Assembly (NCBI GenBank): GCA_008671135.1
Contig: RQAP01000012.1
Location: forward strand, 1 to 19,106
From: Collinsella aerofaciens
GTDB taxonomy: Bacteria > Actinomycetota > Coriobacteriia > Coriobacteriales > Coriobacteriaceae
Direction: 5' to 3'
Length of the DNA stretch: 19,106 nt
The translations under genes were made by a program, and so were the position numbers. The notes under the pieces are model-generated. The model saw nothing but the letters and a program-made list of their open reading frames with translations, was not told where the DNA came from and made no database searches. Below, piece after piece: positions 1-8,575 of this stretch (its first letter is position 1; every line of letters starts with the position of its first letter).

Positions 1-174
1 GACCTGCGGGCCGTTGCCGTGGGTGATGATGATCTCGTTGCCCTGCTCGATCAGGCCGAGAAGAGCGTGAGCGGTGTTGCTCACGGCCTCGATCTGCTCA
101 ACGGGATTGTTGCCGAGGGCGTTGCCGCCAAGGGCGACGACAATACGATCGGGCTTGCCAAGAGGCTTAGACAT
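1..174 (-). CDS. arcC: Carbamate kinase, N-terminal fragment
   Basis: Carbamate kinase reversibly transfers phosphate between carbamoyl phosphate and ADP, giving ATP, CO2 and ammonia. It is the ATP-yielding last step of the arginine deiminase pathway and acts in the cytoplasm. Only the first 58 codons are present; the rest lies beyond the left edge. The fragment begins MSKPLGKPDRIVVALGGNAL and continues to ITHGNGPQV. The ALGGNAL and THGNGPQV motifs near the N-terminus are the nucleotide/phosphate-binding segments of the amino-acid-kinase fold as they appear in carbamate kinases. The ATG at 172-174 is preceded by a GAAAGGA ribosome-binding sequence (about 8 nt spacing), which supports this start. 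The gene points out of the window, so its operon partners cannot be seen. Other amino-acid kinases are less likely given these two motifs. Confidence 0.9.
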   Translation of the reverse strand, partial: MSKPLGKPDRIVVALGGNALGNNPVEQIEAVSNTAHALLGLIEQGNEIIITHGNGPQV

Positions 175-776
175 TGCTGGAATCCTTTCTGTAAAAGGCC
201 TACAACCCATTAATAACCCGCGCCCGTGCAATACGCGAGTTTATTAAGGTTTATATTCTCTTTATCGCTCATTTTATTCATTTTGAAAATAGTTGAACGG
301 TGAACGGTCGTTTTTATCCGCTCAGCGTACAGAACCCCAGCTCAAGCATATCTACGTCATTTACGTGCAACTTTATTTTAATAGAGCAGGGATTAGACCA
401 GATTATGCAAACTATATCTTTGCTAAACATAAAACAGTCAGCGCAAAGTCTTACTCGCACTATACGAGATTCTATGCACTTATTGGACGAGTATGCAGCC
501 CTGCAATAACATGGCGTTTTTCATCCACCTTAAAGAATAGACGAGTGCCTTTGCCGCGCGTCGGCCGGCAGCCGGCGAGCCGTCTCGTCGGTTGCCGCTT
601 CCAGAAAATCAAAAACTGATATTGCGCGCGCAATTGCTGCATGGTACTTTAGCGAAGAACAGCGCGGGCTGGGGCGACAGAGATTTGTCGTGAAGTTGGG
701 GTTCGGCGACCCCGCTGCTGTCTTCTCCTTATCCGCCAGCGAACCCCTTGAGCGACGGATTGAGGAGGTCCTTACT
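175..776. other. AT-rich gene-poor stretch between divergent genes
   Basis: About 600 bases separate the divergent carbamate kinase and DUF3830 genes. The part from roughly 200 to 530 is clearly AT-richer than the coding DNA around it. Short open frames exist (for example 300-509 on plus) but their products resemble nothing I know and lack a good ribosome-binding site. This stretch should hold the carbamate kinase promoter (minus) and the DUF3830 promoter (plus). I could not pick out a clean -35/-10 pair for either. An ARG-box-like sequence (about 270-284) and a 14-bp palindrome (621-634) are treated separately. Confidence 0.6.
621..634. promoter_or_regulatory. 14-bp perfect palindrome upstream of the DUF3830 gene
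   Basis: ATTGCGCGCGCAAT is perfectly self-complementary and sits about 143 bp before the DUF3830 start. Its symmetry and intergenic position fit an operator for a dimeric regulator, but GC-rich palindromes also arise by chance in this genome and no cognate regulator is visible. Confidence 0.25.
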
Positions 777-1193
777 ATGACAAAAATGCTCAAGATCACG
801 CTGAATGGCGAGACGTTTCTCGCCGACATGCTCTGGGACAAGGCTCCCGAGGCATGCAAGCTCTTCGAATCGTCCTGTCCGGTCGAGTCACGTATCTTTT
901 CGGCCAAGATCTGCGATGCCGAGGTAACCTATCCCGTATCGGGCCCCATCGCCAATTACGAGCACATCGAGAACCCCGTCTTTCACGAGCCGGCGGGCGC
1001 AGTGAGCTGGTATGGCGGATGGTCGTCAATCTGCATCTTCTTTGACGTGTGCGAGCCCTTTGGCACCTGCAACATGTTCGCCCGCATCTGCGAAGCCGAC
1101 CGCGAGCGCTTTGCCGCCGCCTGCCGCAATGTCTGGGACAACCAGGGCATGTACATTAAAAACGAAATCGTCGAGATCGAAGCGGAGGCCTAA
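777..1193 (+). CDS. DUF3830-family cyclophilin-like protein
   Basis: A 138-residue cytoplasmic protein, about the size of a single cyclophilin-like DUF3830 domain. It begins MTKMLKITLNGETFLADML, the KI-x-F/L-x-G-x-x-F-x-A-x-L pattern of that family. Residues 48-62 (AEVTYPVSGPI) and 74-88 (GAVSWYGGWSSICIF) match the family's usual 'vysPv' and 'Gdv.yypgg..icif' segments, followed by a PFGTCNMFARI stretch. No signal peptide or membrane segment is seen. The ATG at 777 has a strong AGGAGG at 763-768; an upstream in-frame ATG at 690 lacks such a site and was rejected. Function is not established: the fold resembles peptidyl-prolyl isomerases, but I see no evidence of isomerase activity. The next gene starts two bases after its stop, so the two are probably co-translated. 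Family assignment is from recalled motifs. Confidence 0.7.
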   Translation: MTKMLKITLNGETFLADMLWDKAPEACKLFESSCPVESRIFSAKICDAEVTYPVSGPIANYEHIENPVFHEPAGAVSWYGGWSSICIFFDVCEPFGTCNMFARICEADRERFAAACRNVWDNQGMYIKNEIVEIEAEA

Positions 1194-1195
1194 AG

Positions 1196-1720
1196 ATGAT
1201 GGATATCAACACCCTACTCGCACTCGACCTTGCCGAGTACACCACTGCACTTGAGGCCCTCGCCGACCAAATGATGCTCGAGGAACCGCGCGATATCGAC
1301 TACATGCGCCGCCGCAAACTCGACACCGGCCGCGAATTCGCCGTCTGGAACTTCACCGTCGGCTACTGTATGAACGCCACCGACGCCCTCTCCCTCCTGC
1401 GAGCCCAGGCCAACGAAAACGCCAACGACGGCACCGCCGACCTCGCAACGATCAACAACAGCGCCGCGCGCCTGTGCGACTGGTTCTCGGGCGCCTTCGA
1501 CGTCACCGGCAAAATGGATGACACCACGGCAATCCTCGCCCACAGCCGCGACCTCTACGCCCAGGTAGAGACTCACGAACAGTTCGCGTCCCTCACCCGC
1601 GCCACCGAGCGCTATCTGGTCCAGCTCCAATTTTGGGTCGACCGCCAGATTCCCTGGCCGGCTATTAGCGACCTCGTCCACGGCTACCGCCTACGCACAG
1701 AGAGCGGCGAGACAAGGTAA
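1196..1720 (+). CDS. Unrecognised 174-aa soluble protein coupled to the DUF3830 gene
   Basis: I do not recognise this protein. It is acidic, predicted largely helical (many Ala, Leu, Glu and Asp), and has no signal peptide, membrane segment or obvious metal-binding cluster. The middle (about 45-75) carries AVWNFTVGYCMNATDALSLL and the C-terminal third carries LVQLQFWVDRQIPWPAISDL. The start is two bases after the DUF3830 stop, and the ribosome-binding site GGAGG (1184-1188) lies inside the end of that gene, 7 nt before the ATG at 1196. A second ATG at 1199 is 10 nt away and is the only serious alternative. GC-rich third positions match the chromosome, so it is probably a resident gene. The coupling suggests it works with the DUF3830 protein. 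Confidence 0.8.
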   Translation: MMDINTLLALDLAEYTTALEALADQMMLEEPRDIDYMRRRKLDTGREFAVWNFTVGYCMNATDALSLLRAQANENANDGTADLATINNSAARLCDWFSGAFDVTGKMDDTTAILAHSRDLYAQVETHEQFASLTRATERYLVQLQFWVDRQIPWPAISDLVHGYRLRTESGETR

Positions 1721-1775
1721 CCAAGCAAGCAGCACCGACAACACCCCACCATCGGAATCCAAAGTAAGTATCAGA

Positions 1776-1809
1776 GGGCTGGAGACGCACCCAACAGCGT
1801 CCCCAGCCC
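1776..1809. terminator. Hairpin after the DUF3830 unit, possible terminator
   Basis: GGGCTGGAGACGC (1776-1788) and GCGTCCCCAGCCC (1797-1809) pair over 13 positions with one mismatch around an 8-nt loop. It is about 55 bp past the stop of the unrecognised gene. There is no clear T-run on either side, so it may terminate weakly or be only an RNA-stabilising hairpin. Confidence 0.4.
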
Positions 1810-1863
1810 CTTCGCAAAGTAGAGCACTGTTTCAGTGGCCTTGAGGCCCTTTTCGAACCTTTG

Positions 1864-1950
1864 CTATCTCCCAATTTTTGTATATTTACGACAATATTAT
1901 CTGCCAATTTTTGTATGATTTTAGGCGATTCTATCTGTCAATTTTTGTCA
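1864..1950 (+). repeat. Three iteron-like direct repeats upstream of the ATPase gene
   Basis: Three copies of a 20-bp unit with consensus CTATCTGCCAATTTTTGTAT lie at 1864-1883, 1897-1916 and 1931-1950, starting 33 and 34 bp apart, so each copy faces nearly the same side of the helix (about three turns). Copies 1 and 2 each differ from the consensus by about one base; copy 3 differs at a few positions. The last copy ends 12 bp before the ATPase start, next to its ribosome-binding site. Spacing and position suggest protein binding and autoregulation, or a signature carried with the gene. Confidence 0.75.
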
Positions 1951-1962
1951 TTTGGGGGTTTG

Positions 1963-3324
1963 ATGCTACGCCGTAAGGTCACTGATAGGCTTTTGAGCTG
2001 GAAGAATAACTCCAATAAGGCATTACTCGTTACTGGTGCGCGTCAGATTGGCAAGAGCTATGCAATTCGCGCGTTTGGAAAAAGCAACTACGCTTCGTAT
2101 TTTGAGGTCAATTTACTACTCGATGTCGAAGCAAGGAATGCACTTGTTGGCGCAAAGAACTCCGTTGACTTTATCAACCGCGTAGCCCTTCTTGCGGATG
2201 CGCCGCTTGTTGAGGGCGATACGCTTGTCTTTGTCGATGAGATTCAGGAGTATCCGCAGATCGTTACGCTCATGAAGGCGTTGGTCGAGGATGGGCGCTT
2301 TAGCTATGTCTTCTCGGGGTCTATGCTTGGGACTGAGTTTAAGGGAATCTCTTCTTTTCCGGTGGGGTATGTAGAGCACATTGTTATGCGCCCGATGGAT
2401 TTTGAAGAGTTTTGTTGGGCAAACAGCGTTAGCGAGAATGTGCTTGCAGGCATTCGCAGCTGCCTTGTCGAGAAACATCCTGTCGAAAACTATATTCATG
2501 AGGCGATGCTCAAGAACTATAGAGCTTATATCGTTTGCGGCGGCATGCCGGAGGTCGTTCAGAATTATATTGATTCGGGTTATTCGCTCGTGAGCACACG
2601 TGAGCTTCAAACTCAGCTGGTCGATCAGTACAAAAGCGATATCTCAAAATATGCATCGACTCGAGCGTTTAACGTTCGGTCGATTTTTGAGCAAATTCCC
2701 GTTCAGCTTGAGGCGGAGTCTCATCGCTTTGTCGTTTCGTCTCTGGGCGAGGGAGCTCGCCTTAAAAAATATGAGCAGGATTTCCTGTGGCTTGTTAACG
2801 CAGGTGTTGGATTGATGGTCGCCAGGGTGACGGAGCCACGGAGTCCTCTCAAGAGGACGGAGAAAACGACAGCCTTCAAACTATACGAGTCTGATACGGG
2901 CATGCTAGCGTCGCGGTACCCCGGCAGCACTGCACGCGCTGTCTATCTTGATATGAAAACTCCCAACCTTGGTGGTCTCTATGAGAACGTGGTCGCGCAG
3001 GAACTTGTTGCCCTCGGGGCGGATGCATGGTACTACCAAACGCGTGAGGTCGGTGAAGTTGACTTTGTGATCGAAGGCGCCCACGGGCATGTTGTCCCAA
3101 TCGAGGTCAAATCGGGCAAGAAGGTTCGAGCGCATGCGGCCCTCGATCGTCTGATGAGTGTGGGCGAGTACAAAATTCCCGAGGCCGTTGTACTGAGCCA
3201 CGAGAATCTCAGCAAAGAGGGCAAGGTTCTGTACGTTCCAATCTACATGACGTTTTGTCTCGATGAGTTTATGGAAAAGGATGACCCCAATAACGATTTC
3301 TCGTTCGCGCCCATATCTCTCTAG
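1963..3324 (+). CDS. AAA_14 / DUF4143 ATP-binding protein
   Basis: A 453-residue P-loop ATPase of the archaeal/bacterial AAA_14 type with a C-terminal DUF4143 domain. Walker A is GARQIGKS at 25-32 and Walker B is LVFVDE ending at D92-E93, followed by the family's IQ. Near the C-terminus, EVDFVI (365-370) and IEVKSG (380-385) form a PD-(D/E)xK-like signature, E-x-D followed by E-x-K, seen in DUF4143 and related nuclease folds. The ATG at 1963 is chosen because the conserved part begins MLRRKVTDRLLSW right there; the in-frame extension to 1861 merely translates the direct repeats. The ribosome-binding site is a weak GGGGG run (1954-1958). The gene is visibly less GC-rich than its neighbours, suggesting horizontal transfer. 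The family's role is poorly defined (DNA-related, defence or mobile-element linked have been considered). It stands alone, converging on nifJ. Confidence 0.88.
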   Translation: MLRRKVTDRLLSWKNNSNKALLVTGARQIGKSYAIRAFGKSNYASYFEVNLLLDVEARNALVGAKNSVDFINRVALLADAPLVEGDTLVFVDEIQEYPQIVTLMKALVEDGRFSYVFSGSMLGTEFKGISSFPVGYVEHIVMRPMDFEEFCWANSVSENVLAGIRSCLVEKHPVENYIHEAMLKNYRAYIVCGGMPEVVQNYIDSGYSLVSTRELQTQLVDQYKSDISKYASTRAFNVRSIFEQIPVQLEAESHRFVVSSLGEGARLKKYEQDFLWLVNAGVGLMVARVTEPRSPLKRTEKTTAFKLYESDTGMLASRYPGSTARAVYLDMKTPNLGGLYENVVAQELVALGADAWYYQTREVGEVDFVIEGAHGHVVPIEVKSGKKVRAHAALDRLMSVGEYKIPEAVVLSHENLSKEGKVLYVPIYMTFCLDEFMEKDDPNNDFSFAPISL

Positions 3325-3384
3325 CCATTTGAATCCTCAATCCAGCCCCGTCCACGCATCAATGCATTTCCTAAGGTGCTGCGC

Positions 3385-3407
3385 GTTTCGCGGCAAAGCC
3401 GCGAAAC
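3385..3407. repeat. 10-bp perfect hairpin after the ATPase gene
   Basis: GTTTCGCGGC (3385-3394) and GCCGCGAAAC (3398-3407) pair perfectly around an AAA loop, 60 bp past the ATPase stop. It lacks a T-run on the plus side. It could be a transcript-end stabiliser or one copy of a dispersed intergenic palindrome. Confidence 0.5.
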
Positions 3408-3436
3408 AGCGACCGGGACAAAAGGCCCCACCAACC

Positions 3437-3470
3437 ACGTCCTTCATTCAGCCACACAATCCAAGGACGT
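3437..3470. repeat. 8-bp inverted repeat in the ATPase-nifJ gap
   Basis: ACGTCCTT (3437-3444) and AAGGACGT (3463-3470) are perfectly complementary with an 18-nt loop. It is the second of three consecutive dyads in this convergent intergenic region. Confidence 0.4.
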
Positions 3471-3477
3471 AGTCGTA

Positions 3478-3602
3478 GCAGGATCTGAGGGCTGACCTTC
3501 GCGGACACTCCGCAGGACGAAAGAACCCCCGCCGCACGTAGTGTGCAGCGGGGGTTCTTTCATGTCCGAGGACGTCCGCGAAGGTCAGCCCTCAGATCCT
3601 GC
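3478..3602. repeat. 125-bp palindrome with perfect 29-bp arms
   Basis: The outer arms at 3478-3506 and 3574-3602 are exact reverse complements over 29 bp, from GCAGGATCTGAGGG at the left end to GGAC. The interior is itself a strong hairpin (3519-3561), with short GGAC/GTCC pairing between the two. The whole segment could fold as one long imperfect hairpin. It begins 10 bp beyond the nifJ stop codon. Transcribed from nifJ it would give a long double-stranded RNA end; as DNA it could extrude a cruciform. I see no target-site duplication that would mark it as a mobile element. Confidence 0.85.
3519..3561 (-). terminator. Intrinsic terminator of nifJ, probably bidirectional
   Basis: GAAAGAACCCCCGCCGCAC (3519-3537) and GTGCAGCGGGGGTTCTTTC (3543-3561) pair over 19 positions with one mismatch and a 5-nt loop. 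The GC-rich core is flanked by A-rich and T-rich arms (TTCTTTC), so either strand gives a GC hairpin ending in a short U-rich tail. It lies about 50 bp past the nifJ stop and probably ends both nifJ and the converging ATPase transcript. Confidence 0.8.
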
Positions 3603-3612
3603 GGTGGGAGAC

Positions 3613-7152
<3,540 letters not shown>

Positions 7153-7450
7153 ATACCCCTCTCCTCTCATATAGGTATACAGGCCCCGGCGCTCGCCGGG
7201 ATGTTGGCGTGATGGGATTTTCGTTGTTGCTTCCGATCATCTGACAGGCGGACTCAGCGGCAGGTACATGGCGTGGAGAGAAGGCATGCCGAGGCGAGGA
7301 GAGCTGCACGCGCTCCACAGGCCCAGCTACCCGTCTTGCACATGACCGAGCGCCGCAAAGACCGCATGCCGGATGCTCCCGGGCACGCCCCGGCGATGGG
7401 AAGCGCCCGCAACGGAAATCCGCATGCGGGTTTATTGTACCCCGCCGTCA

Positions 7451-7492
7451 GGCCATATTTCGGCAAATATAGGTGGCCGGTAAAGGTTTACC
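7451..7492. promoter_or_regulatory. Two adjacent dyads upstream of nifJ
   Basis: ATATTT and AAATAT pair around CGGC at 7455-7470, enclosed by GGCC at 7451-7454 and 7475-7478. Immediately next, GGTAAA-GG-TTTACC (7479-7492) is a second perfect dyad with 6-bp arms. Position about 300-340 bp before nifJ fits an operator or activator site, possibly redox-related, but this is inference from symmetry only. Confidence 0.3.
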
Positions 7493-7549
7493 TCGGGTGA
7501 CTATTGTGCGCCCGGCACCGACGGGCACAGTCCCCTGGAACCCCACAGC

Positions 7550-7616
7550 AGTTGCGGTGAAATAGGGAGTGTTTTTGCCGTTAACGGCCTTAATCAGTCC
7601 CTATTTCACCGCAACT
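7550..7616. repeat. 67-bp inverted-repeat (cruciform) element
   Basis: Nineteen-base perfect arms, AGTTGCGGTGAAATAGGGA at 7550-7568 and its reverse complement at 7598-7616, enclose a 29-bp centre that contains its own 12-bp perfect palindrome GCCGTTAACGGC (7577-7588). It ends 17 bp past the stop of the FHA-protein gene. Its AT-containing, very regular make-up looks like a dispersed non-coding element rather than an ordinary terminator: there is no U-tract. A role in transcript ending or mRNA stability for the kinase operon is possible. Confidence 0.8.
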
Positions 7617-7633
7617 CATTGGGGGGGGATGAG

Positions 7634-8572
7634 CTAGAGGGCGCCGAGGAGGATGGCGTAGGTGGTGGATTCGCCGAGTTTGAGCTCGTCACCGGGGCTG
7701 AGCCGGGCGGAGCGGCCGGGCTCTACTTGAATACACACGCTCGTGGCCCCGTTTACCACCACGGTGCCGTTCGTGGACGACAGGTCCTCGACAAACCATG
7801 TGCCAGAATCGTCGCACCAGATATGGGCATGGCAGGCCGAGACGTCGTCACCGACATCGGTGATGTCGCCCTCCCCCGTTGCCAGCGCGCCGATCTCGAC
7901 GCCCTCCTCACTCGGCTGAATCCAGCGCGGGGCGCTCACCACGTAGCCGTTTTGCACGCGCAGCAGTCCCAGCGGATGCGCCGGCGCGACCTCGTGCTCG
8001 CCCGCGACCGAAGATGTGCTCAGCGAGCGTGGCGTCGACGTGGCGCCGCCACAGGTCGCATGAGCGTAGTCGATGGCATAGGTCACCGACGAGCGGACAT
8101 CTGCCGAGCAACCCACGGCGACAAACAGCACCAGGATGGCCTCGGCGCGCTCGGCGGGCATGAGTTCAGCCGCCTGCGACAGGCGCTCGAGCGCATTGCG
8201 ATAGAGATTCGTGTCCTGGTGGCATTCCTCGAGTGCCCGCACCATGGGCTCGCCAGCGGGGCCGCACACCATATTGGTCACGGCCGCGGCGTCCATGGGG
8301 TTGCGACGGCGCAGGGCCAGCTGCGACATAATGCGCGCGGCCGAGGTGCCGTAATCGGCAAAATAACGTTCCTGCAGCGTGCCGACCGGCGCGCGCACGA
8401 TAAAGCGCGAAACCCAGGAGCGATCGGCGGCACGGCTCTGCGGACTACGGCCGTCGGCGAGCGGGCGACTCGAGAGCACCAAGCCGCACAGTTCGATATG
8501 GCTCAGGTGCGCTGCGCGCTTAAAGATGTCAAACATTGCCCCGCACGGGGTGAGCTCAGCTTGAGAAGCCAT
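7634..8572 (-). CDS. FHA-domain protein, partner of the upstream kinase
   Basis: A 312-residue cytoplasmic protein. The C-terminal part (about 225-310) is a forkhead-associated domain, which binds phosphothreonine peptides: VEIG at 225-228, the SACHAH segment with S245 and H248, and DLSSTNGT at 263-270 are the hallmark residues, all present. The N-terminal ~200 residues form an Ala-rich, probably helical domain that I do not recognise; two cysteines stand near the start (C10, C29). No membrane segment is obvious. The ATG at 8570-8572 lies three bases past the kinase stop (TAAgccATG), with GGAGGG inside the end of the kinase gene as ribosome-binding site, so translation is coupled. By analogy with kinase-FHA pairs in actinobacteria, it is probably a reader or substrate of that kinase. 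It is the last gene of the operon. Confidence 0.88.
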   Translation of the reverse strand: MASQAELTPCGAMFDIFKRAAHLSHIELCGLVLSSRPLADGRSPQSRAADRSWVSRFIVRAPVGTLQERYFADYGTSAARIMSQLALRRRNPMDAAAVTNMVCGPAGEPMVRALEECHQDTNLYRNALERLSQAAELMPAERAEAILVLFVAVGCSADVRSSVTYAIDYAHATCGGATSTPRSLSTSSVAGEHEVAPAHPLGLLRVQNGYVVSAPRWIQPSEEGVEIGALATGEGDITDVGDDVSACHAHIWCDDSGTWFVEDLSSTNGTVVVNGATSVCIQVEPGRSARLSPGDELKLGESTTYAILLGAL

Positions 8573-8575
8573 GGC

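Larger units (their letters stand above)
7153..7633. other. Intergenic region between nifJ start and the FHA gene end
   Basis: About 480 bases with no convincing gene; short open frames at 7254-7500 on both strands have low-complexity products. It holds the nifJ leader, two adjacent dyads at 7451-7492, and the cruciform element at 7550-7616. On the minus strand a TACAAT box (complement of 7434-7439) about 280 bp before nifJ could be a -10 element, but I see no matching -35. Confidence 0.5.

Noticed and set aside
293..619. Possible small plus-strand genes in the AT-rich gap (293-619 and 300-509)
   Set aside because: Two overlapping frames compete, neither has a Shine-Dalgarno sequence or a recognisable product, and one starts with TTG; no positive evidence of coding.
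1864..1950. Short CRISPR array
   Set aside because: Only three copies, with 13-14 bp spacers that are too short, no cas genes, and direct placement at a gene's ribosome-binding site.
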